Shown: positions 1 to 7,546 of the stretch, piece after piece | How positions within the stretch are numbered: the first letter of the stretch is position 1 | How the letters are laid out: each line of letters opens with the position of its first letter | Origin: Cupriavidus oxalaticus | Lineage (GTDB): Bacteria > Pseudomonadota > Gammaproteobacteria > Burkholderiales > Burkholderiaceae | NCBI RefSeq assembly: GCF_004768545.1 | Contig: NZ_CP038636.1 | Location: 558,001-622,000 of the forward strand | DNA: 64,000 nucleotides | Reading direction: 5' to 3' | The notes under the pieces: model-generated | Told to the model about the DNA's origin: nothing | The model's database searches: none | What the model saw: the letters and a program-made list of their open reading frames with translations, nothing else | Position numbers and translations under genes: made by a program

Positions 1-3
1 CAT
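1..3 (-). CDS. Start codon of a leftward gene running off the left edge
   Basis: The first three bases are CAT, an ATG on the minus strand. Reading leftward it is preceded by AGGAGGAGACCCAG, an almost ideal ribosome binding site at good spacing. Further upstream lies the same composite promoter element found before the DUF1329 and PhyH units. The product cannot be seen. It is inferred that this gene belongs to the same regulon as those two units. Confidence 0.5.
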
Positions 4-83
4 TCTGGGTCTCCTCCTGTCGTGGAAGCATGCGTGGCGGCTTGCCGCGGATACGGCACGCCTGTCGTCTATCGTCTATTTAG

Positions 84-151
84 TAGAACACCATACAAAA
101 CGTAGGTCATGTTGCCAAACACACGGGCGAAAAAAAAGACAGGGTATTCCC
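84..151 (-). promoter_or_regulatory. Composite promoter element, copy 1
   Basis: Four boxes are seen on the plus strand: TAGAACA at 84, TAGGTCA at 103, TGCCAAA at 113 and GGGTATTCCC at 142. The same boxes recur at the same offsets (0, 19, 29, 58) at 13325 and 14800. Leftward, box 3 reads TTTGGCA and could be a -35 hexamer, with TATGGT 17 bp on as a -10. The element drives the gene that starts at base 3. Box 4 also lies inside the hairpin that ends the TetR gene. Confidence 0.6.
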
Positions 152-155
152 TGCC
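129..155 (-). terminator. Rho-independent terminator after the TetR gene
   Basis: Leftward the sequence forms CAGGG-AATA-CCCTG (140-153) followed by a run of eight T (complement of 130-137). It lies about 40 bp past the TetR stop. The hairpin coincides with box 4 of the promoter element, so termination of the upstream operon and regulation of the next gene share the same bases. Confidence 0.6.
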
Positions 156-193
156 TTCTGGCGTTCGCGCGCCGCGGCGCCGCGTTGCCGCAG

Positions 194-877
194 CTAGCCG
201 GCCACTTCGGTCGACCGCTCCTTGAATATGATCTGCTCGACAGCGGCCCGATATGCCGCGTCGAGCCCGCGCGAATCACGCTTGCGCCGTCCCGCGCCGA
301 GCTGCAGCGCCAGCCCGTCGGCCAGCGCGATCAGTAGCGAGGCAACGTGCAGGCTGTCGGCCGTTTTCAGTTCCGGATTGATCGACCGCACCAGTTCCGC
401 AATGCCGCGCGTCAGCGTGTCATACCATTCCTCGTACATCCGGGCGCACTCGGGATCGGTCGATGACAGCGAGACGAAGTGCCACCATAGCGCCGCGTCC
501 TTGACATTCCGCGCATCGCTGAGCGTCTTTTCCAGCAGTGCGTCGAGGGATTCGCGCGGCGAGACACGGCTGTCCAGCGCGCGCTTGAGGTCCTCGAGAT
601 AGGCGTCGATGATCGGGGCCATGATCGCCCGCAGCACGGCCTGCCTGGTCGGAAAATAGTACTGGAGATTGCTGATGCTGATCCCGGCGCCGAGGGCGAC
701 GGCACGCAGCGAGAAGTCCAGGCTGCCGCCCTCGAGCAACAGCTTCCTGGCAACGCGAACGATGGCGTTGCGCGTGCGCAAGCCCTGGGCCCGCAAGCTG
801 TCGGGGTCGGCTCCCGTGGCGGCTGCGCTCGATGCGCGCCGCTTCCTGGTGGTGCGCTGCTCCATGGGCACTGTCAT
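194..877 (-). CDS. TetR/AcrR family transcriptional regulator
   Basis: A 227-residue protein with a basic N-terminal tail (about 35 residues), then a TetR helix-turn-helix (about residues 36-85) with the typical end ISNLQYYFPTRQAVL, then an all-helical ligand-binding domain. The Ser/Arg-rich tail is longer than usual. It is the last gene of a leftward block of fatty-acid-type catabolic genes and lies just before another regulated promoter, so it is the best candidate for binding the repeated element in front of three units; that is inference. Start at 877 is chosen as the first ATG; an in-frame ATG at 865 is also possible. Confidence 0.85.
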   Translation of the reverse strand: MTVPMEQRTTRKRRASSAAATGADPDSLRAQGLRTRNAIVRVARKLLLEGGSLDFSLRAVALGAGISISNLQYYFPTRQAVLRAIMAPIIDAYLEDLKRALDSRVSPRESLDALLEKTLSDARNVKDAALWWHFVSLSSTDPECARMYEEWYDTLTRGIAELVRSINPELKTADSLHVASLLIALADGLALQLGAGRRKRDSRGLDAAYRAAVEQIIFKERSTEVAG

Positions 878-1046
878 CCTGTCTGCCTTGATCCAGGGCT
901 TTTCAGCCCTTTGTAAACGATCGCGCCAGCGGTAGGCTGGGCGGGCATCATTATATCTGACGCCCGTCGACGCGCGTGCCGCCCGGCTCGCTTCGGCAGC
1001 GGCTTACCTCCTTTGTCCTGGCTGGAACGGAAATGGTCGGCGAGCG

Positions 1047-2396
1047 CTATGACAGCGCGGCGTAGCGTGCCTTGCGGTTCACCCGATCGTCCAGCATGTT
1101 GGCCACGCCCAGCGCGGAATTGACGGCGCACCATTGCAGCGGTTCGGGCAGTGTCGAGGGAGTCTTGTGGTGCAACGCCGATAGCAGCGGATGTCCCGCG
1201 CCACGTATCCGTTCGGCCAGCAGCAGTCCCATCAGCGACTGGGTACCTACACCATGCCCGGAACACCCGGCGGCATAGAGGATGTTCCGGTCGGCGCCGG
1301 CCTCGCCGACCACGGGCAGCGCATCGTAAGCAAGGCTGATGTACCCGCTCCAGCATGACCGGATGGCAACGTCTCCCAGCGTGGGGAACCGCTCATGCAG
1401 CGTCTTGGCCAGGGCACGGTAAGAGGCTTCGTCCGGCACATTGGGTGTCTGCGCACCATAGACGTAGCTCAACCGCTTTGTCGTCAGTACGAGCGTGTCG
1501 CGCGCTGTCAGCCGATGGCTTTCCATGGTCCAGTGCGAGGTCACGATGCCTTCGCGCCGCGGCCAGCCCAGCGACGCCAGTTGCGCCGGGGACAACGGCT
1601 CAGTCTCGATGGCCGACACCCGCAGCGGCATGACCTTGTTCCGCAGCAGGCCGAGTTGCGGCGTATAGGCGTTGGTTGCAAGCACCAGGAACGGCGCGCT
1701 CGCACTGCCCTTCGGAGTCCGCACCCGGACGGTGGGGCCTCCGTCCCAGGACAACACCGGCGTACTCTCATAGAGTTTCACGCCCGCGCGCAGCGCCGCG
1801 CGCCGCAGCCCCAGCACATACTTGCCGGGATCGAGCGTACCGCCTCGAGGGGCATGGCAGCCGAACAGGAACGCCGGCGGGATGCCGCGGGCCCGCATCG
1901 CGGCGTGATCCAGAAACTCCCCGGGAGAGCCAAGTTGCACGCCGGTACGCATGCTCCTGCGCAGCTTCCTTTCCTGGGACGGATGGACGCCTGCGCGGAT
2001 GATCCCCGAGGCATTGTAGTCGCAGTCGATCGCGCACTCTGCAAGCTTGCGCTCCACATAGTCGACGCCTTCATCGTAGAAGCGCACGATATCCCTGGCC
2101 TGCTCTTGTCCCACGCGCTTGAGAAACAGGTCGTACTCCAGCCCCTGCCCACCCGCGAGATAGCCCGCGTTGCGCCCGCTCGCGCCGAAGCCGGCGAACT
2201 CGCGTTCGAGAACGATCACCTTCGCCCCGCGCGCGGCAAGCTCCAGCGCGGTGGACAGTCCGGCAAAGCCGCCCCCGGCAACGACCACGTCCGCGCTGAC
2301 GTCGCCTTCGAGTTGCGGCTGCAGGTCATCCGGCCGCTCCACCCAGCCTCCCAATGGCCGATACGCCTGTCCGCCTCGCCAGTTGAACCCGTCCAT
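1047..2396 (-). CDS. FAD-dependent oxidoreductase, DAO family
   Basis: A 449-residue protein. The N-terminal dinucleotide fold is clear (VVVAGGGFAGLSTALELA, about residues 38-55, then a Glu at the end of the second strand in VIVLERE). The next stretch, FGASGRNAGYL, is typical of D-amino-acid/gamma-glutamylputrescine oxidase (PuuB/OrdL) relatives, and the C-terminal part has AGCSGHGVGTQSLMG, which closes the FAD site. These enzymes oxidise amines or amino acids in the cytoplasm. The gene begins 10 bp after the thiolase stop with a GGGAG site, so it is in the same leftward operon. The substrate is not known; in this context it may act on an intermediate of the same pathway. Confidence 0.85.
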   Translation of the reverse strand: MDGFNWRGGQAYRPLGGWVERPDDLQPQLEGDVSADVVVAGGGFAGLSTALELAARGAKVIVLEREFAGFGASGRNAGYLAGGQGLEYDLFLKRVGQEQARDIVRFYDEGVDYVERKLAECAIDCDYNASGIIRAGVHPSQERKLRRSMRTGVQLGSPGEFLDHAAMRARGIPPAFLFGCHAPRGGTLDPGKYVLGLRRAALRAGVKLYESTPVLSWDGGPTVRVRTPKGSASAPFLVLATNAYTPQLGLLRNKVMPLRVSAIETEPLSPAQLASLGWPRREGIVTSHWTMESHRLTARDTLVLTTKRLSYVYGAQTPNVPDEASYRALAKTLHERFPTLGDVAIRSCWSGYISLAYDALPVVGEAGADRNILYAAGCSGHGVGTQSLMGLLLAERIRGAGHPLLSALHHKTPSTLPEPLQWCAVNSALGVANMLDDRVNRKARYAALS

Positions 2397-2406
2397 ACCT
2401 GCTCCC

Positions 2407-3648
2407 TTACTCCTTGCTCAAAATATGGATTGCCAGCGCCGCCTCTTCGACGCCCTGCAAGCCGCCACCGTTCTCCTGAATCGCGTGACGCGCGCCGCCA
2501 ACCTGTCGCGCACCCGCTTCCCCACGCAGTTGCGTGACCAGTTCGTAGAGCTGGCCAATACCTGTCGCACCGAGCGGATGGCCCTTGGATTCGAGGCCGC
2601 CAGACGTATTGATCGGAATGCGCCCGCCGATTGTGAATTCCCCGCGCTCCGCTGCCGGCCCTCCCTGGCCGGGCGGCGCCAGTCCCAGGTTTTCGGCCTG
2701 GATGATCTCCCCCATCGCCGAGGCATCGTGTACCTCTGCCACGTCGATATCTTCCGGGCCCAGGCCGGCCTGCTCATAAGCCTGAAGCGCGGCGAAGCGG
2801 CCGATATTCTTCTCCGGCTCGTCGATGCGCCGATGCGTAAAGCTGCGGATCACGCTCGCCGCGATCCGGATGCAGCGACTGCGATCGGCGCCGATGCGCC
2901 GCAGCCCCGCTTCCGTGCAGAGAATTGCCGCCGCGGCACCGTCCGAGACCGGCGCGCACATCGGCAGCGTGATCGGATAGGTGATCGGCGGCGCGGCGAG
3001 CACCTCTTCGATCGTAAACGCCTGGCGGAACTGCGAATGCGGGTTGTGCACCGAATGCCCGTGGTTCTTAGCCGATACCGCCGCAATCTGCCGCTGCGTC
3101 GTGCCGTAGGTCTTCATGTGATACCGGCACATCGCGGCATAGATCTTCATGAAGCGGCTATAGGGCCGGTCGGATTCCGATCCCGGCGGCGGCTCGATGC
3201 CTTCTCCCAGCTTCGCCAGCGTCGCGAAGTTCTCCTCGACGCGGGATACGTCCCATCCCGCCTCGAACAAGGCGAACGACTTCGCCTTGTCAGCGACGTT
3301 CATCTTCTCCGCGCCAAGTGCCAGCGCGACGTCGCAACTGCCTGCCCTGAGGTGCTGTACTGCAAGATGCACCGCCGTGCTGCCGGACGCGCAGGCGTTC
3401 TCGATGTTGAACACCGGAATGCCCTCGATGCCGATCTTGCTGAACACGACCTGGCCAGGGATCGACAACTGCCCCTGAAGCTGGCCATTGGTGATGCCGG
3501 AGTAGAAAGCCGCACCGATGGCGTCGGCACTGCAGCCGGCGTCCTGCAAGGCGTCGCGTAGCGCGGCACCGGCGAGGCTCTCGATGCTCAGGTCGAAATG
3601 CCGGCCGAAGACGGTCATCGCGATGCCGGCGATGTAAATGTTGCTCAT
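2407..3648 (-). CDS. Thiolase family protein (acetyl-CoA acyltransferase / SCP-x type)
   Basis: A 413-residue protein. The start is placed at MSNIYIAGIAM because of the GAGGAAAAGAGAC site before it; the open frame runs further upstream but that part is shadow of the ligase gene. The nucleophilic Cys lies in NIENACASGSTA (C86), and the C-terminal GGLESKGHPLGATGIGQ holds the conserved His. This pattern fits the single-chain thiolases of the sterol-carrier type, which split branched or ring-derived 3-ketoacyl-CoA. It lies between the acyl-CoA ligase and the FAD oxidoreductase in one operon. It may equally act as a non-decarboxylating thiolase-like enzyme of unknown substrate. Confidence 0.88.
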   Translation of the reverse strand: MSNIYIAGIAMTVFGRHFDLSIESLAGAALRDALQDAGCSADAIGAAFYSGITNGQLQGQLSIPGQVVFSKIGIEGIPVFNIENACASGSTAVHLAVQHLRAGSCDVALALGAEKMNVADKAKSFALFEAGWDVSRVEENFATLAKLGEGIEPPPGSESDRPYSRFMKIYAAMCRYHMKTYGTTQRQIAAVSAKNHGHSVHNPHSQFRQAFTIEEVLAAPPITYPITLPMCAPVSDGAAAAILCTEAGLRRIGADRSRCIRIAASVIRSFTHRRIDEPEKNIGRFAALQAYEQAGLGPEDIDVAEVHDASAMGEIIQAENLGLAPPGQGGPAAERGEFTIGGRIPINTSGGLESKGHPLGATGIGQLYELVTQLRGEAGARQVGGARHAIQENGGGLQGVEEAALAIHILSKE

Positions 3649-3671
3649 GTCTCTTTTCCTCGGAGCCTGGT

Positions 3672-5228
3672 TCAGATCTTGCGTTGCTGGCCCTGCCAGT
3701 ACTGTTCTCTCAGATCCTTCTTCAACACCTTCCCGACCGGGCTTCGCGGCAGTGCAGCGACGAATTCCACGCTCTTCGGCGCCTTGACCGAGCCGAGCCT
3801 GCCCTTGCACAGCGCGACCAGTTCGTCGGCGCTCACCTCGTAGCCCGCGTTGAGCTCCACCACGGCCTTCACCGCCTCGCCCCACTTCTCGTCGGGCACG
3901 CCGATCACCGCGCAGTCCTGTACGGCCGGATGGGACCAGATCACCTGCTCGATTTCACTCGGATAGACGTTGAAGCCGCCGCTGATGATCATGTCCTTCT
4001 TGCGGTCGGTGATATGGAGGTAGCCCTGCGCATCGAGATGGCCGATGTCGCCGGTGTGCAGCCAGCCGTCGACGATCGTCTCCGCGGTCTTTTCGGGCGC
4101 CTTGTAGTAGCCCTTCATGACGAGGTCGCCGCGCACGCAGATCTCGCCGGTCTCGCCTTGCGGCAGGACTTCGCCGTGCTCGCCCATGATCTCCACGCGG
4201 ATCAGCGGGTTGGGACGGCCGACCGAGGACAGCCGTTCGTCGGACGCCAGTTCGCCACCGACAAAATGCTCGGCCGGCGTCAGGTAGGAGATCGACGCCG
4301 GGGCTTCGGTCTGGCCGTAGCCGCCAGCCATGACCGGGCCAAACACCTCGATCGCGCGCTTGAGCTTCTCCACCGACATGGGCGCAGCCCCATAAAGGAA
4401 GCACTTGAGCGATGAGAAATCCTGTTTCTCGATCCCCGGAATGTCCAGCAGCCGGTAGATCACCGTCGGCGGGAGGAAGAACTCGGTAACCCGGTGCTTC
4501 GCAATCGCGCCGATCAAGGCTGCAGGGTCTGGCTTCGGTAGCACGACCACCGTACCGCCGCGGGCAGTGCAAGGCAGCGACAGCATCCCGGCGGTATGCG
4601 TCATCGGCGCTGCGGCAAGATTCACCGGGCGCTCGTCGCCCTGGTAGGGGTACGCCATCATGAACTGCGCGAAGTAGGTCTGGTAAGCGCGGTGCGTGTT
4701 CATCACGCCCTTCGGCGCGCCGGTCGTCCCGCCCGTTGCCGACAGGGTCACGATGTCGTCCATGCCGTAATCGATGCGCGGCGCGCTCGAGGCCTGGTCC
4801 CCGCTCCACCTGGACAGCGATGGCGCCCACGGCAGCGCGGCATCGACACACACCCAGAGCCTGACCTTCGGCAGCCGGGGACGCAGCGCCTCGATCACCG
4901 ATGCGAACGCTTCCTGGAAGAACAGCACTTCGCAGTCGAATGCGTCAAGAATGAACTGGTTCTCCTCGGGCGCGTTGCGCCCGTTGACGGGGATGTACGC
5001 CATCCCCGCTCGCCACAGCCCCAGCGCGCAACTCCAGGCAGTGACGTCGTTGTCTGCCCAGACCGCCCCCTTGGTTTCCCTGCCGAAGCCTTCCGCCAGC
5101 AGCCCGTTGGCGATGCGGCAGGAAAGCTCGCCAATCTCCCGGAACGAGTAGCTGCGCTCGCCCTGGATATAGGCAATGCCGTGGGGATTGATGCGCAACC
5201 CGCGGTCAAAATAATCAATGATTGCCAT
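3672..5228 (-). CDS. AMP-dependent acyl-CoA synthetase/ligase
   Basis: A 518-residue ANL-superfamily enzyme. The phosphate loop is LSATGGTTGAPKGVMN, the adenine motif is GGYGQTEAP, and the hinge is GWLHTGDIGHLD followed by DRKKDMIISGGFNVYPSEIE. The C-terminal lysine lies in PVGKVLKKDLRE, so the enzyme appears complete. It should activate a carboxylic acid with ATP and CoA. The start is the ATG at 5228, preceded by AGAGGACTACCAGAA; the longer open frame upstream has no support. With the thiolase 23 bp downstream it forms the activation and cleavage steps of a beta-oxidation-like route. Substrate chain length cannot be read from sequence. Confidence 0.9.
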   Translation of the reverse strand: MAIIDYFDRGLRINPHGIAYIQGERSYSFREIGELSCRIANGLLAEGFGRETKGAVWADNDVTAWSCALGLWRAGMAYIPVNGRNAPEENQFILDAFDCEVLFFQEAFASVIEALRPRLPKVRLWVCVDAALPWAPSLSRWSGDQASSAPRIDYGMDDIVTLSATGGTTGAPKGVMNTHRAYQTYFAQFMMAYPYQGDERPVNLAAAPMTHTAGMLSLPCTARGGTVVVLPKPDPAALIGAIAKHRVTEFFLPPTVIYRLLDIPGIEKQDFSSLKCFLYGAAPMSVEKLKRAIEVFGPVMAGGYGQTEAPASISYLTPAEHFVGGELASDERLSSVGRPNPLIRVEIMGEHGEVLPQGETGEICVRGDLVMKGYYKAPEKTAETIVDGWLHTGDIGHLDAQGYLHITDRKKDMIISGGFNVYPSEIEQVIWSHPAVQDCAVIGVPDEKWGEAVKAVVELNAGYEVSADELVALCKGRLGSVKAPKSVEFVAALPRSPVGKVLKKDLREQYWQGQQRKI

Positions 5229-5300
5229 TTCTGGTAGTCCTCTGAATCTGTGACGCATTGATTGCCCCGACCTGAAGAACAGGCCGGGGCGGCACGGCAA

Positions 5301-6434
5301 TTACAGATGCGAAACCGTCGCACGAGCCAGCCCGCGCTGCTCGAGGAAGCCGAGCAGGTAGCGGTGCCCGAAGGCCTTCGAGCCGGATGCGAAACCGACC
5401 TTTGCGGTGTCGCCGTCGAGCAGCTTGATGACGCCTGCCGTCTGGATGGCCCCGGTGGCGATATATGGCGTGGTCCCATGCACGGTCGCCCGCACCGAAG
5501 CGATCTGGCCGCGGCCGATGGCGAAATCGACGGTGCGCTGCAGCGTGGTGCGTTCCCGCGGCGGCATGGCGGGGGTGGTCGAATCCACGATCTGCTTCAG
5601 CACCGCGTCCTGCTGCTCGCGGGGCAGGTGCTTGTACTCGGCTTCCCACTTCTTGCCCAGCGCATGCACCGTTCGCATCGCGTCGTTGTCGTAGAAGCCG
5701 ACACTGGAGATGCAGCTGCGTACGCGCGGATCGTGTTCGAAGTAGACCGGCAGCGACGTACCGCCCCACGGCAGGCAGAACACCGGTTGCATGAAGGCGG
5801 GATCGACCACATTGAACGACGCATCCGCCGCATAAGGCACCAGCTGGTTCTCCCACAGGTAGCAAGCCTCGTGGCGATAGCCTTCGAAGATCGTCGCGGT
5901 CGAGCCCACGCTCACGCCGGCACTGCCGCCACGCGGGCCGCGCGTCAGCGTCGCGGTTTCCAGCGCATCGACGCCGGGCGTCTCCAGCGCCAGCTCCGCG
6001 GCAATCTCGGCGAACGTGTACATGTAGGCATTGGACGGCGACAACAGCAGCCCGGCCTGCCGGAACAGGTCGCCGAACTGATCGCGCGCGCGGCGGATGT
6101 GCGGCTGCTCGCCCGTGGTGTCGAGGTAATGGCAACCCGCCTTGAGCGCCGCTTCGACGCCAACGAGCCCGACCGTTGAGAAAGGTCCGACGGTGTTGCA
6201 GACCACCTTCGCGCCGCGGAAGGCATTCACCAGGGCATCGACATCGTGGCCCGCCTCGATGAGTTCATAGTTTGCCGATTCGAGGCGCACGACACGCTGG
6301 GCCATCATTTCCTTCGCCCGGCCTGCATTGCGCGCCACGGCCGTGAATGGGATGTCCTGGTCGATCAGCCAGTCCATGATCAACATGCCGGTGTAGCCGC
6401 TTGCGCCATAGACGACGACGGGGTGCTTTGCCAT
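5301..6434 (-). CDS. Saccharopine dehydrogenase-like NAD(P)-binding protein
   Basis: A 377-residue protein starting MAKHPVVVYGASGYTGMLI, a clear Rossmann fold with GASGYTG, as in saccharopine-dehydrogenase-like reductases and trans-acting enoyl reductases. The C-terminal part has no further motif that I recognise. The start has a good AAGGAGACAAAAC site. It is 72 bp upstream of the ligase gene in the leftward operon, so it may reduce an unsaturated or keto acyl intermediate; that role is inferred from the neighbours. Confidence 0.75.
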   Translation of the reverse strand: MAKHPVVVYGASGYTGMLIMDWLIDQDIPFTAVARNAGRAKEMMAQRVVRLESANYELIEAGHDVDALVNAFRGAKVVCNTVGPFSTVGLVGVEAALKAGCHYLDTTGEQPHIRRARDQFGDLFRQAGLLLSPSNAYMYTFAEIAAELALETPGVDALETATLTRGPRGGSAGVSVGSTATIFEGYRHEACYLWENQLVPYAADASFNVVDPAFMQPVFCLPWGGTSLPVYFEHDPRVRSCISSVGFYDNDAMRTVHALGKKWEAEYKHLPREQQDAVLKQIVDSTTPAMPPRERTTLQRTVDFAIGRGQIASVRATVHGTTPYIATGAIQTAGVIKLLDGDTAKVGFASGSKAFGHRYLLGFLEQRGLARATVSHL

Positions 6435-6529
6435 GTTTTGTCTCCTTGAGAGTTGTGTCTGACAAGTGATTGGGTGGTTGAAAGGAATGCCGTCCTCTGA
6501 CGGGACGACTGGAAATGCTTGTGGTGTGC

Positions 6530-7522
6530 CTATCGCCTGGCCGGACCGTCGTTTTGCAAAGGACCCGCCATCGACATCAGCAGCGGCCGCGAACCGTCCG
6601 CGAGCACCGCGGTCAGGGACTCCTGCCCTGCGCGCTGCGTGACCGAGAACGTCTTGCCGCCGTCCTTGCTGTCGAGCACCGTCCCGGCCATGCCGACCAC
6701 GACGACGCGGCCGTCAGCAAGCTCAGCGATCCCGGTGAGCGATTGGGTGGTATGCGAGTCCACGCGCTGCCACGTCATGCCGTCGTCGCTGCTGCGGTAC
6801 AGGTGTCCGCGCATGCCGCAGACCAGAAGGGAGCCGTCGGGGAGTGCGCGCCCGTACCACAGCGAGCCGTTGTCGCCCGTGGCCGAGGCCCGCCACGACT
6901 TGCCTCGGTCGGCGGAGCGGAAGATGGTGCCGCCTTCGCCAGTGATGAAGAGCGTTCCGCGACCGGATCGGAACATGTGCAGCAGGTGGCGGTCGGCGTT
7001 TTCGCCCACGTTCTCGCCCGTCGCCACCTTGATCTCGGACCAGGTCCGGCCGGCATCGCGGGTTTCGATGGCCCAGCCGTACAGCCCCACGGCGATGCCG
7101 TGCTCCGGACTGTCGAAGTAGAGCGAAAGGATCGGCTGCTCCGCGCCTTTCTCGGCACGCAACAGCTTCCACGTCTCGCCGCCATCCTGCGTGCCAAGCA
7201 CAACGCCATCGTGCCCCGCCGCATAGCCGCGCCGCGCGTCGATGAACTGGACAGAAGTCAGCAGCGAGCGGACCGGGACCATCCTTGCCTGCCGGAACCT
7301 GATGCCGTCGTCGGAAAGGAGGATGACGCCGTGGTCGCCGACAGCGACCACGCGATTGCCGGCACGCGCGGACGCCAGCAGCGGCGCGGCCACCGCATTG
7401 GAGACCTGCCGGGCGGGCTCCAGCGTTGGCCACGGTGCTGCGGCGGAGGTCTCCGCCGCCCGCGACGGGCACACCACGCCCAAGGCGATCGCGACAACAG
7501 GTAGGAATCGGTGCAGGTTCAT
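6530..7522 (-). CDS. YCF48/BNR-repeat exported protein
   Basis: A 330-residue protein with a signal peptide (RFLPVVAIALGVVCPSRAAE) and repeated blades of the form DGGETWKL, DAGRTWSEI, DRGKSWRAS, DDGMTWQRV and DGGKTFSV. This is the beta-propeller pattern of YCF48/photosystem-II-assembly-like and sialidase-type repeats. In proteobacteria such genes are often found directly beside an MMPL exporter, DUF1302 and DUF1329 genes, as here. It probably acts in the periplasm as a partner of that export complex. It is not a photosynthesis gene; the name only reflects the fold. Confidence 0.8.
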   Translation of the reverse strand: MNLHRFLPVVAIALGVVCPSRAAETSAAAPWPTLEPARQVSNAVAAPLLASARAGNRVVAVGDHGVILLSDDGIRFRQARMVPVRSLLTSVQFIDARRGYAAGHDGVVLGTQDGGETWKLLRAEKGAEQPILSLYFDSPEHGIAVGLYGWAIETRDAGRTWSEIKVATGENVGENADRHLLHMFRSGRGTLFITGEGGTIFRSADRGKSWRASATGDNGSLWYGRALPDGSLLVCGMRGHLYRSSDDGMTWQRVDSHTTQSLTGIAELADGRVVVVGMAGTVLDSKDGGKTFSVTQRAGQESLTAVLADGSRPLLMSMAGPLQNDGPARR

Positions 7523-7546
7523 GGGGGATTGACGCCTTCTCGCGTC

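Noticed and set aside
2407..3885. Long N-terminal extension of the thiolase
   Set aside because: The first 79 residues are low-complexity Gly/Arg text read from the neighbouring ligase gene; the ATG at 3648 has a good ribosome site.
6530..7522. Photosystem II assembly factor
   Set aside because: Only the beta-propeller repeats are shared; there is no photosynthetic context.
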